Shown: piece by piece, positions 56,049-64,000 of the stretch
How the letters are laid out: each line of letters opens with the position of its first letter
Numbering within the stretch: position 1 is the first letter of the stretch
Origin: Vagococcus martis
Lineage (GTDB): Bacteria > Bacillota > Bacilli > Lactobacillales > Vagococcaceae
Assembly (NCBI RefSeq): GCF_002026305.1
Contig: NZ_MVAB01000001.1
Span: forward strand, 1,780,001-1,844,000
Direction of reading: 5' to 3'
Length of the DNA stretch: 64,000 nucleotides
Made by a program: the position numbers and the translations under genes
Notes under the pieces: model-generated
Seen by the model: the letters and a program-made list of their open reading frames with translations, nothing else
The model's database searches: none
What the model was told of the DNA's origin: nothing

Positions 56049-57680
56049 TTATTCTACTGTAACATTTTTATAATAAGGACTTCCTAAAGCACGGTAAACA
56101 AGTCCTTTAACTTTTGGTTTCACTAAGAATGCTTCACTACTTTGATACAGTGGTTGATAAGGTAATTCTTCCATCATTAATTTATGAGCTTCTATCATTG
56201 ACTCCCAACGCTTATCAGAATCGGCAGCATAAGTGTTAGTGACATCATTCATGATTTTACCGTATTCTTCATTATTCCATTTTCCAAAGTTCATTGAAGC
56301 ATCAACATTTGCAAGTTGTAGAAAATCAACAGGATCGGCAAATGTTGCAGACCATCCAGCTAATACAATCTCAAAGTCTCCATTAGACATTTTGTCTAAG
56401 CGATTTGAAAATGGAATAGCAGAAACATTAATCTTTAGCCCATCAAGAGTCGATTCAAGTTGACCTTGTACATATTCTGCCAATTTCTTTGCAGAGTCTG
56501 TATCAGAGGCTAGTAAGGTAAAATTTAAAGGTGTGTTTCCAAGTTCTAATTTAGCTTTTTTCCAATATTCTTGGGCTTTTTCCTGATTGAACTCTGTTAA
56601 TTTACCAGATTCTTCTGCAAAGTCTTTTCCAGTTTTAGGATTAAGGATACCTGTGGCAACAAATCCATTAATTTCTTTTGAACCATCACCTAAAATAGTA
56701 TCAGCGATTTCTTTTGAGTTGATTGAGTAGCCAATCGCTTTACGCAGATTTTTATTAGATGCTAATTTATTTTTAAAATTATATTGAATATAGTAACTTG
56801 ACGGATATTCCCTAACAATGAAGTCAGCATTATCTTTTTGTTGTTGAGCAAATTCGCCTTTAACTGGAATAATATCGACTTCATCAGCTTGATACATATT
56901 TAAGCTAGTTCCATTTTCTTTGACAACAGTCACATTAATTTCATCTAATGACACATGTTTCTTCTCACGGTATTGATCGTTTTTTATGTAATTCCAAGTA
57001 GTATTTGTTCCATCCCATTGATCCAGTTTGAAAGCACCGTTATAAACTAAATTTTCACTTGAGGTAGCATAGTTATCGCCAAATTCCTCAACAGCTTTTT
57101 TATTTTGAGGGTAGAAGGTCGGTTTAGCTAATAGAGAATTCAGGTATGGAATCGGTTTTTCAAGAGAAATTTCAATCGTGTAATCATCTAGAGCTTTAAC
57201 ACCTAGTTCTTCAGGTTTTTTCTCACCTTTAGTGATAGCGTCAGCATTTACTATACCTGAAAAAAGGTAAGCATACTCAGAAGAAGTCACCGGGTTAACT
57301 GTTCGTTGCCAAGAGTAAACAAAATCATGAGCTGTAACAGGCTCACCATTACTCCATTTACCATCTTCTTTTAATGAAATAGTATATGTAAGCCCATTAT
57401 TTGTTGGCTCAACAACTTCTTTAGCTAATGCAGCTTGTGGAATACTATCATCATTGAATTCATAAAGACCCTCCATTGTTTGACTAATAGCAGAAAAGCT
57501 GACAACATCAACCGCTTTTGAAATATCCATTGTGGGTAATTCAGCAGACTCAACAACTGATAATAGTTGTTTGTTATTTTTTTGCTTGTTACTATTTGTG
57601 CTATCTAAGTTATTACTTGAACAACCAGCAAAAAGGATTAAACTACTAGTTATTGCTCCCAACATAACGTTTTTTTTCAT
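56049..57680 (-). CDS. Peptide ABC transporter substrate-binding lipoprotein (OppA family)
   Basis: The 543-residue protein has a lipoprotein signal ending LFAGC (lipid Cys at 20) and the SBP_bac_5 fold of oligopeptide-binding proteins: AELPTMDISKAVDVVSFSAI, WSNGEPVTAHDFVYSWQRTV and NKNLRKAIGYSINSKEIADT. It is a stand-alone gene without permease or ATPase genes nearby, as is common for extra OppA or pheromone-binding proteins in enterococci, which share the main Opp machinery. GGAGGAG (reverse of CTCCTCC) precedes the start and a near-perfect promoter lies upstream. It converges on metQ. Confidence 0.92.
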   Translation of the reverse strand: MKKNVMLGAITSSLILFAGCSSNNLDSTNSNKQKNNKQLLSVVESAELPTMDISKAVDVVSFSAISQTMEGLYEFNDDSIPQAALAKEVVEPTNNGLTYTISLKEDGKWSNGEPVTAHDFVYSWQRTVNPVTSSEYAYLFSGIVNADAITKGEKKPEELGVKALDDYTIEISLEKPIPYLNSLLAKPTFYPQNKKAVEEFGDNYATSSENLVYNGAFKLDQWDGTNTTWNYIKNDQYREKKHVSLDEINVTVVKENGTSLNMYQADEVDIIPVKGEFAQQQKDNADFIVREYPSSYYIQYNFKNKLASNKNLRKAIGYSINSKEIADTILGDGSKEINGFVATGILNPKTGKDFAEESGKLTEFNQEKAQEYWKKAKLELGNTPLNFTLLASDTDSAKKLAEYVQGQLESTLDGLKINVSAIPFSNRLDKMSNGDFEIVLAGWSATFADPVDFLQLANVDASMNFGKWNNEEYGKIMNDVTNTYAADSDKRWESMIEAHKLMMEELPYQPLYQSSEAFLVKPKVKGLVYRALGSPYYKNVTVE

Positions 57681-57732
57681 AAAGCTCCTCCTTTTATTAT
57701 TTTTTGATTAAAAAAATTAAAATTTAATTATA

Positions 57733-57761
57733 AATATAAAGTGATATGAACCAATTGTCAA
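57733..57761 (-). promoter_or_regulatory. Promoter of the OppA-type gene
   Basis: On the minus strand, a perfect TTGACA (57756-57761) and TATATT (57733-57738) are 17 bp apart, about 53 bases before the start codon. Confidence 0.75.
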
Positions 57762-57957
57762 TTAATATAGCTGACTCATTTGATCAAAGATAATAAACTA
57801 TGATGATAAAATAGAAAGAACTGTTAAATGGATAGTAGGGTTATCTTTTTAATTGCTAAAGGTTAAATAGATAAGTTATACTTAAACAAGCATCGTAATC
57901 ATATGATTAAACTTTAAAAGTCGAAGAATGAAAAAATGACTTTTTTAGAATAAACTA

Positions 57958-57986
57958 GTGATAGAAAGTAGTGAATGTGCTATAAT
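57958..57986 (+). promoter_or_regulatory. Promoter of ezrA
   Basis: TATAAT (57981-57986) has GTGATA 17 bp upstream. It would give a leader of about 130 bases before ezrA. Another TATAAT lies at 58052-58057 without a good -35. The rest of the 57681-58127 gap holds the OppA promoter, and I see no gene in it. Confidence 0.5.
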
Positions 57987-58127
57987 CTTTCTTAGATGTA
58001 AATTTTCTAATATATTGATCAATTGTATGAAAAAGAGGTTTTAAGTGTACTTATAATAGGCATTTTGTCCTCGTATTTCTGGTGAGTCGAAAGGGTAGTG
58101 GTCACAAACATATATGGAGGAAATTTC

Positions 58128-59852
58128 ATGAATACTAAAACCTGGTTATGGGTATTACTTTTTGTAATTATCCTAGCGGTAGCAGCTTACCTAGTTGCGT
58201 TCTTGATGAAACGCAGAAATCAAGATAAACTGGAGGAATTGGAACAGCGTAAAATTGCGTTATTCGATTTACCAGTTCTTGAAGAAGTGGATGAAGTAAA
58301 GAAAATGCACTTAGTAGGCCAAAGCCAAAACACGTTTAGAGAATGGAACCAAAAATGGGTTGATATATCTACCATATCTTTTGCTGAACTAGAAAGCCTA
58401 ATTTTTGAAATTGAAAATTTAAATGAGACATACCGATTAATGAAGGTGAAAGAAGCCATCGTTGAAGCAAATGACACGTTAGACGGCATGGAAAAAGAAG
58501 TTGAAGAAATCCGTCAAGGTCTGAAAGAATTACGTGAAAGTGAAGAGCGTAACTCTGAAGCAGTCCAAAAAGCATTAGATGCTTACGAGTCAATTAGCGA
58601 TACCGTTTCTGAAAACCCAGAAAAATACGGTGTATCTTATAATGAACTTGAAAAACAAATTCAAAATGTTGAACGCGATTTTACTCAATTTGTTGCATTA
58701 AATACAGCTGGTGACCCTATGGAAGCTCGTACTGTATTAGAAAATGCTGAAAAGAGAACATACGAAATTCAAGGAATTGTTGAGCAAATACCTCCTTTAG
58801 TCGATACATTAACAAATGTATTTCCAAAACAATTAAAGGAAATAAAAGAAGGTTACGAAACATTGAAAAAAGATCACTACGTGTTTGAAAATGACATCGT
58901 AGCGGTTAATGTTGAGAAATTAGAAACGAAAGTTGATGCAACATTATCTAATTTAGAAAAGTTAGAAATTGAAAATGTTTCAAAATTAAATGCGGAAATT
59001 GCTAAAGAAATTGATCATTTATATGACATCATGGAGAAAGAAATTTCTTCTCGAGTTTACGTAAATGATAACAAAGCAAAATTAACGAGCCTTTTAGAAC
59101 ATGCTGACAAGAACAATCATCTATTAATGATTGAATTGGATCACGTCTCTCAAAGTTATATTTTAAATAACAATGAATTGGGAAGTGTCAGAGGCTTCCA
59201 AGCTCAGATGGAAGAAATACAAAAAGAATTTGACGAAACTGAAGAAAAAATGAAAAATAAAGAAGCAATCTTCTCACAAGTAGCTTCTTTTTACCGCGAG
59301 AGTCTAGCCCAATTAAAAGATATCGAAAATGGGCAAGTTGAGATTAGCCGTTCTATTAAGGATTTTGCTCCTAGAGAACGTAAGGCAATCGAAAAAATTG
59401 ATGACTATGAATTAGAATTGCGTATGTTAAAACGTTATGTTGAAAAACAACGCTTACCTGGAATACCAAGCAGTTACCTAGAGTTTTTCTTTGTAACTGG
59501 AGAACGAATCGAAGAACTAAGCCAAGAGCTTAATAAAATTAGAATAGATATGAATCATATTGATCACTTAGTTGCTGTATGTGATGAAGACATGCGCACG
59601 CTTCGTGAAAAAACGAATGAGTTGATTGATAGTTCAACATTGACTGAACAAATGATTCAGTACGCTAACCGCTTCCGTTTCTCTCATCCAGATATAAAAC
59701 ACGCAATTGATCGCAGTTTGAGTTTATTCTCAAGAGAGCATCAATACAAAGATGCTTTGGATGTTATTTCTGAAGCGATTGAACGAATCGAACCAGGAGC
59801 AACAGACCGTATTAGAAAATATTATTTTGATAATAAAGAGACAACAATCTAA
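58128..59852 (+). CDS. ezrA: Septation ring formation regulator EzrA
   Basis: EzrA is a bitopic membrane protein that restrains FtsZ ring assembly and links it to wall synthesis in cocci. The 574 residues comprise an extracellular N terminus, one membrane helix (about 4-26), then spectrin-like coiled-coil repeats to the end. NTYRLMKVKEAI-like LNETYRLMKVKEAIVEAND and the late segment ANRFRFSHPDIKHAIDRSLS are typical; the latter lies in the conserved QNR-type patch. I chose the ATG at 58128, seven bases after GGAGG. A terminator follows. Confidence 0.95.
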   Translation: MNTKTWLWVLLFVIILAVAAYLVAFLMKRRNQDKLEELEQRKIALFDLPVLEEVDEVKKMHLVGQSQNTFREWNQKWVDISTISFAELESLIFEIENLNETYRLMKVKEAIVEANDTLDGMEKEVEEIRQGLKELRESEERNSEAVQKALDAYESISDTVSENPEKYGVSYNELEKQIQNVERDFTQFVALNTAGDPMEARTVLENAEKRTYEIQGIVEQIPPLVDTLTNVFPKQLKEIKEGYETLKKDHYVFENDIVAVNVEKLETKVDATLSNLEKLEIENVSKLNAEIAKEIDHLYDIMEKEISSRVYVNDNKAKLTSLLEHADKNNHLLMIELDHVSQSYILNNNELGSVRGFQAQMEEIQKEFDETEEKMKNKEAIFSQVASFYRESLAQLKDIENGQVEISRSIKDFAPRERKAIEKIDDYELELRMLKRYVEKQRLPGIPSSYLEFFFVTGERIEELSQELNKIRIDMNHIDHLVAVCDEDMRTLREKTNELIDSSTLTEQMIQYANRFRFSHPDIKHAIDRSLSLFSREHQYKDALDVISEAIERIEPGATDRIRKYYFDNKETTI

Positions 59853-59860
59853 GAGTTTAG

Positions 59861-59898
59861 AAAAACCAAGAAAACATGCTTGTTTTCTTGGTTTTTTT
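59861..59898 (+). terminator. Terminator after ezrA
   Basis: AAAAACCAAGAAAACA (59861-59876) pairs perfectly with TGTTTTCTTGGTTTTT (59881-59896) around a 4-base loop and runs into Ts. Confidence 0.9.
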
Positions 59899-59977
59899 AT
59901 GAGCAAATTAGCTTAGTTGATGATTTATAAGTAGCACGTTATAATGAGTAGTGAATTTTTATAGAAAGAGTGACGAT

Positions 59978-61129
59978 ATGATATATTTTGACAATAGTGC
60001 AACAACCATGATTCATCCACAAGTACTTGATACATATAATAAAGTCAGTCAGCGTTTTATAGGAAATCCTTCTAGTTTACACAGGTTAGGTCAGCAATCT
60101 TCTATATTATTAGAAAAATCACGTCAACAAATTGCGGATATTTTGGGAGTAGACTCAACTGAAATCTTTTTTACCAGTGGTGGGACAGAAGGTAACAACT
60201 GGGTCTTAAAAGGTACAGCAATTGAAAAACGTCCTTTCGGTAATCATATTATCGTATCAAATGTCGAGCATCCATCTGTTTCGAATACAGCCAAACAATT
60301 AGAAGAACTTGGCTTTAAAGTATCATTTTGTCCCGTCGATAGAGAAGGATTGATTGATTTAGCTGAGTTGGAAAAACTATTATCAGATGAGACGATTTTA
60401 GTATCCACAGTGGTGGTGAATAGTGAAGTTGGAATGGTCCAAAGAATAAAGGAGATTAGTGAGTTACTTAAAAAGTATCCATCCATTCATTATCATGTTG
60501 ATGCTGTTCAAGCTGTCACTAAATTACCAATAGAAAAATATTTAACTAGCCGAGTGGATTTTATGACATGCTCTGCACATAAATTTCAAGGGCCAAGAGG
60601 AATAGGATTTATTTATTGGCGTAATGGTGCAAAACTATCTCCTTTACTAACTGGCGGTGGACAAGAACGTAACAAAAGAAGCGGCACAGAAAATACACCA
60701 GCTACTGTTGCGATGGCTAAAGCATTCCGTATAGCAACTGACGATCAGGATATAAAGGAAAGAAAAGTTCGCCAACTTAAAAATGCTCTTGCTGAGGGAT
60801 TAAATAAATATGATCATGTCACATTATTTTCTTCGTTAGATGAAGAAAAATCAGCTCCTCATATTTTAACGTTTGGCTTAAAAAAAGTACGAGGTGAAGT
60901 ATTAGTACATGCCTTAGAGGAAAAAGATATCTATATCTCGACAACGAGTGCCTGTTCAAGTCGCCAAAAAACAGAAAGTAGCACCTTACATGCAATGGGT
61001 GTCACACATCAATTTGCCGAAACAGCTGTTCGAATAAGTTTAAATCATCAAAACACAATGGCTGAAGTCGAACAGTTTTTAGTGATATTTAATCAATTGT
61101 ATCAAAAGTTTTCGAAAATCTATTCGTAA
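59978..61129 (+). CDS. Cysteine desulfurase (NifS/IscS-like, thiI-linked)
   Basis: This PLP enzyme takes sulfur from cysteine to form a persulfide. The 383 residues start IYFDNSATTMIHPQV; the PLP lysine is in SAHKFQGPRG (K202), and the active cysteine is in STTSACSS (C326). FFTSGGTEGNNWVLKG is the cofactor-binding region. I chose the ATG at 59978, which gives the standard IYFDNSATT start; the GTG at 59951 adds unconserved residues. It lies 12 bases before thiI, so it most likely feeds sulfur to 4-thiouridine formation in tRNA, as NifZ does in B. subtilis. Confidence 0.93.
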   Translation: MIYFDNSATTMIHPQVLDTYNKVSQRFIGNPSSLHRLGQQSSILLEKSRQQIADILGVDSTEIFFTSGGTEGNNWVLKGTAIEKRPFGNHIIVSNVEHPSVSNTAKQLEELGFKVSFCPVDREGLIDLAELEKLLSDETILVSTVVVNSEVGMVQRIKEISELLKKYPSIHYHVDAVQAVTKLPIEKYLTSRVDFMTCSAHKFQGPRGIGFIYWRNGAKLSPLLTGGGQERNKRSGTENTPATVAMAKAFRIATDDQDIKERKVRQLKNALAEGLNKYDHVTLFSSLDEEKSAPHILTFGLKKVRGEVLVHALEEKDIYISTTSACSSRQKTESSTLHAMGVTHQFAETAVRISLNHQNTMAEVEQFLVIFNQLYQKFSKIYS

Positions 61130-61141
61130 GAGGGGAACTCA

Positions 61142-62359
61142 ATGAAAGCAACAGAAATCATGATTCGTTATGGCGAATTATCAACAAAAGGAAAAAATAG
61201 ACGTATATTTATTAATCAACTAGCATATAATGTCAAACAGAGTCTGCATGGTTATCCAAAGGTTAAGGTGAGATCAGATCGAGATAGAATGCATTTAATA
61301 TTAAACGGTGAAGATGATCGTCAAGTAATGAAACAACTAGAACCAATTTTTGGTATCCAAAGTTTTTCACCCGTTGTCCGAATTGAAAAAGATCCTGAAC
61401 TGATTTGTCAGACAGCACTGGAAATGGTTAAAGATATCTGGGAACCTGGGAAAACATTTAAAGTTCAAAGTAGACGCTCTGATAAAGGCTTTCTTTGGGA
61501 TAGTAATGATATCAATAAAGAAGTTGGTGCAGCAATTTTTCATGGAATAGAAGGAATTCAAGTGAAAATGGTTCAACCAGATATTCGTGTAGAAGTAGAA
61601 GTACGTAACGAAGCGGCCTATTTATCATGTGAAACTATTTTTGGTGCAGCTGGCTTGCCAGTCGGATCCAGTGGTAAAGGGATGTTAATGCTCTCTGGAG
61701 GAATTGATTCACCTGTAGCTGGTTATTTAGCGATGAAGCGTGGGGTAGAAATTGAAGCCATACATTTTTATAGTCCACCATACACCAGTGAACAATCACT
61801 AAATAAAGCAAAGGATTTAGCTGTAAAATTAACTCCTTACGTAGGGAAAATCCAATTCATTACAGTTCCATTTACGGAAATTCAAGAAGAAATAAAACGT
61901 GGTATTCCAGAAGGTTATTGGATGACTGTGACAAGACGTTTCATGTTACGTTTGACTGACAAAATCAGAGACATACGCCATGGATTGGCTATTGTTAATG
62001 GCGAATCTCTTGGGCAAGTAGCATCACAAACGATGCGAAGCATGACAGCGATAAATGATGTGACGACAACCCCTATTATTCGTCCAGTTATTACAATGGA
62101 TAAATCAGAAATAATAGAAGTAGCAGAAAAAATTGATACATTTACCTTAGCAACGTTGCCTTTTGAGGATTGTTGTACCATTTTTGCTCCGCCAGAGCCT
62201 AAAACAAAGCCTAAAGTAGAAAAAGTTCGTAAATATGAAGAACGATTGGATGTTGAAGGGTTAGTGTCAAGAGCATTAGAGACTATTACAATAGAAGAAA
62301 TAAAATCCGGGGATTCTTATTTACAAGCAAGAACTCAAGAAATGGATGATTTATTATAA
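61142..62359 (+). CDS. thiI: tRNA 4-thiouridine synthase ThiI
   Basis: ThiI adenylates U8 of tRNA and transfers sulfur to it; some versions also serve thiamine synthesis. The 405-residue form comprises an N-terminal ferredoxin-like domain and THUMP (about 60-165) and a PP-loop ATPase with [19 protein letters not shown] (from about 184). There is no C-terminal rhodanese domain, as is usual in Firmicutes, so the linked cysteine desulfurase probably delivers sulfur directly. [16 protein letters not shown] is the family start. GAGGGG precedes the ATG. Confidence 0.96.
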   Translation: MKATEIMIRYGELSTKGKNRRIFINQLAYNVKQSLHGYPKVKVRSDRDRMHLILNGEDDRQVMKQLEPIFGIQSFSPVVRIEKDPELICQTALEMVKDIWEPGKTFKVQSRRSDKGFLWDSNDINKEVGAAIFHGIEGIQVKMVQPDIRVEVEVRNEAAYLSCETIFGAAGLPVGSSGKGMLMLSGGIDSPVAGYLAMKRGVEIEAIHFYSPPYTSEQSLNKAKDLAVKLTPYVGKIQFITVPFTEIQEEIKRGIPEGYWMTVTRRFMLRLTDKIRDIRHGLAIVNGESLGQVASQTMRSMTAINDVTTTPIIRPVITMDKSEIIEVAEKIDTFTLATLPFEDCCTIFAPPEPKTKPKVEKVRKYEERLDVEGLVSRALETITIEEIKSGDSYLQARTQEMDDLL

Positions 62360-62361
62360 AA

Positions 62362-62389
62362 AAAAGTGGGCACATTGCCCACTTTTTTT
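62362..62389. terminator. Bidirectional terminator between thiI and the aminopeptidase gene
   Basis: AAAAGTGGGCA pairs perfectly with TGCCCACTTTT around a short loop, with A-runs and T-runs on the two sides. It lies between convergent genes and touches the aminopeptidase stop. Confidence 0.9.
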
Positions 62390-63626
62390 ATGCCCATTCA
62401 CCATTTCTGAATATTGGCACTTTAGTACCATCTGTTTTGATACCATCTACATTCATTTGATTAGAACCAATCATAAAGTCAACATGTGTTTGACTACGGT
62501 TTAATCCAGCCTCTGCTAGCTGTTCTTCAGTCATTTCTGTGCCGCCTTCAATATTAAAGGCATACGCACTACCCAAAGCTAAATGATTTGAAGCATTTTC
62601 ATCAAAAAGGGTATTAAAGAATGTAATACCAGATTGAGAAATTGGAGAGCTATCCGGAACAAGAGCGACTTCACCTAAACTTTTCGCTCCTTCATCTGTT
62701 TCTAATAATTTTTTCAATACATCTTCGCCTTTATCTGCAGTGACATCAACGACTTTGCCATCCTTAAATGTAAAGACCATGTTTTCGATCGTATTTCCAG
62801 CATAGCTTAACGGTTTTGTACTCGATACAATACCGTCAATACGACGACAATCTGGAGCTGTAAAGACTTCTTCAGTTGGCATATTTGCCATGAAACGTTC
62901 CCCACGAGCATTTTTACTGCCAGCACCTTCCCAATGATGATGTTCTGGAAGACCGATTACTAGATCAGTACCAGGTGCGGTATAATGTAGCGCATCAAAT
63001 TGATGAGCATTTAATTCATCTGCTTTTGTTTCTAACGTCTTATCATGATTATGCCAAGCTTCAATAGGATCCGTTTCGTACATACGACAAGCTTTAAAAA
63101 TAGCATCCCATAATGCATCAACTTGTTCTTCGTTAGATGTTAATTCAGGGAATACTTTTTTTGCCCAGTCACTACCTGCAGCAGCAACAACAGTCCAGCT
63201 TAATTTGTTTGCTTGTGTCGCTTGTCGTAGTGGCATCATTGCCTTTCCATTTACTGATTGGAAAGTTGCTAAACGATCTCCGTCCACACCAGAGAAAGCA
63301 TCAGGATTTTGAGATACGACACTAATACGACTTGCTCCTTTTTCCACCCAATCATTTGCCTCTTCAATTTTATAGTCAGGGACGCTAGAGATAACATCAT
63401 CATCAGCATGTAAGAAAAATTCTCTGTTTACAACGTCATCTGACCATTGAACAACAACTTGTTTCGCTCCTAATTTGTATGCTTCTTTAACAATATAACG
63501 AGCAAGAGGTGCTTGTTCTACTTGTATATTTAAGACAACAGTGTGTGATTTAGATACATTTACACCGACTTTAGTAATTAATTCAGCATATTTTTGTAAT
63601 AAATGATCGAAATTTTTTAATACCAT
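62388..63626 (-). CDS. M29 family aminopeptidase (PepS/AmpS type)
   Basis: M29 enzymes are cytoplasmic two-metal aminopeptidases that trim peptides, often with a preference for Arg or aromatic N termini (PepS). The 412 residues show the family pattern with likely metal ligands in PTEEVFTAPDCRRIDGIVSS, VALVPDSSPIS, NHLALGSAYAF and HVDFMIGS. The start has AGGAGG eight bases upstream, and a promoter with TTGTTC and TAATAT lies beyond it. It converges on thiI and is divergent from the TetR-type gene. Confidence 0.94.
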   Translation of the reverse strand: MVLKNFDHLLQKYAELITKVGVNVSKSHTVVLNIQVEQAPLARYIVKEAYKLGAKQVVVQWSDDVVNREFFLHADDDVISSVPDYKIEEANDWVEKGASRISVVSQNPDAFSGVDGDRLATFQSVNGKAMMPLRQATQANKLSWTVVAAAGSDWAKKVFPELTSNEEQVDALWDAIFKACRMYETDPIEAWHNHDKTLETKADELNAHQFDALHYTAPGTDLVIGLPEHHHWEGAGSKNARGERFMANMPTEEVFTAPDCRRIDGIVSSTKPLSYAGNTIENMVFTFKDGKVVDVTADKGEDVLKKLLETDEGAKSLGEVALVPDSSPISQSGITFFNTLFDENASNHLALGSAYAFNIEGGTEMTEEQLAEAGLNRSQTHVDFMIGSNQMNVDGIKTDGTKVPIFRNGEWA

Positions 63627-63657
63627 TTTATCATCCTCCTAGAATTATCATAACAAT

Positions 63658-63686
63658 ATATTAGCATACGATAGAGATGAGAACAA
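63658..63686 (-). promoter_or_regulatory. Promoter of the aminopeptidase gene
   Basis: On the minus strand, TTGTTC (63681-63686) and TAATAT (63658-63663) are 17 bp apart, 32 bases before the start codon. Confidence 0.5.
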
Positions 63687-63790
63687 ATTGGACCGATTAT
63701 CACTGGTATGATGCATTTATTCGCTATCTTCTTATTTTCTAAAATATCGTTTTTTTATCAAAAAAATGGGTGTTTTTTTGATATATTTAT

Positions 63791-63818
63791 TTGTTTGCTC
63801 ATAAGTTCATGTTATAAT
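63791..63818 (+). promoter_or_regulatory. Promoter of the TetR-type gene
   Basis: TG-T-TATAAT (63810-63818) is a perfect extended -10, with TTGTTT 16 bp upstream. A 10-bp perfect hairpin, ATCAAAAAAA/TTTTTTTGAT, lies just before it (63757-63782); it may be an operator or chance. The stretch 63627-63889 contains no other gene I can support. Confidence 0.55.
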
Positions 63819-63889
63819 GTATTAAATAACTGTAGCTTGACATGTATTGTTCGTTTTATAAACATTTTAAGAACAAAGGAGAGGTTTTT

Positions 63890-64000
63890 ATGGCTAGAAA
63901 AAAGACAATTACACGAGAACACATCCTATCAGCAGTATTTGAAGTTATTTCGACTGAAGGATTTAGTGGATTTACCGCAAGAAATATAGCGAATAAGATG
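63890..64000 (+). CDS. TetR family transcriptional regulator, N-terminal part (cut by window end)
   Basis: The first 37 residues (MARKKTITREHILSAVFEVI, then STEGFSGFTARNIANKM) match the TetR helix-turn-helix start, where ITREHILSAVFEVISTEGF leads into the recognition region. AAAGGAGAGG lies seven bases before the ATG. The ligand domain lies beyond the window, so target and effector cannot be judged. Confidence 0.85.
   Translation, partial: MARKKTITREHILSAVFEVISTEGFSGFTARNIANKM

Noticed and set aside
57748-57795. 15-codon ATG frame upstream of ezrA on the plus strand
   Set aside because: No ribosome site precedes it, and it overlaps the minus-strand promoter of the OppA-type gene.
63708-63989. 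93-codon hydrophobic reading frame across the TetR promoter
   Set aside because: It runs out of frame through the promoter, ribosome site and start of the TetR-type gene, which has far better support; its own start has no ribosome site.

Overview
This is a low-GC (AT-rich) Gram-positive chromosome segment made almost entirely of core housekeeping genes. Gene order, the SD-type ribosome sites, a T-box ahead of ileS, a LicT antitermination site, MraZ-type operators and the absence of dxs between ispA and tlyA all point to Lactobacillales. Enterococcaceae fits best and a Vagococcus-like organism is my best guess, but genus cannot be proven from the sequence alone.

Layout. 1-7910: the end of a probable Asp23/Gls24 gene, then nusB, an unknown anchored coiled-coil protein, and the folD-xseA-xseB-ispA-tlyA-argR-recN run. 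7909-8573: two small membrane proteins (DUF4044 on the minus strand, DUF3397). 8730-22888: the division and cell wall (dcw) cluster, with MraZ operator repeats followed by mraZ-rsmH-ftsL-pbp-mraY-murD-murG-divIB-ftsA-ftsZ-yggS-sepF-yggT-ylmH-divIVA. 22905-25944: T-box leader and ileS. 26027-26939: a DUF4430 lipoprotein with an ECF transporter S component. 26931-28580: a palindromic intergenic repeat split by a 1511-bp ISL3-family insertion sequence with a perfect 8-bp target duplication.

28582-34169: an aryl-beta-glucoside locus controlled at three levels: a LacI-type repressor with a palindromic operator at bglA, and a cre-like site plus a LicT antiterminator site at bglP-licT. 34175-34306: a second, intact copy of the repeat. 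34494-42226: a complete kdpFABCDE potassium uptake operon, including the 24-residue KdpF. 42253-44592: divergent genes for two related ArAE/FUSC-type membrane proteins and a lipoprotein. 44713-47927: an unknown protein, an M15 peptidase, a GH73 glucosaminidase, an unassigned barrel-like protein and DUF1149. 48009-52559: a large unknown coiled-coil protein, Tex and an SprT-like metalloprotein. 52614-52699: tRNA-Leu with anticodon AAG. 52759-64000: DUF72, a MetNIQ-type importer, an OppA-type lipoprotein, ezrA, cysteine desulfurase-thiI, an M29 aminopeptidase and the start of a TetR regulator.

I found no phage, CRISPR array, toxin-antitoxin or obvious defence system. The points that most deserve a second look are the repeat/ISL3 junction, the coiled-coil/Tex/SprT operon, the ArAE divergon, the short MetN, the PBP without PASTA domains, the Leu(AAG) tRNA and several proteins of unknown function.
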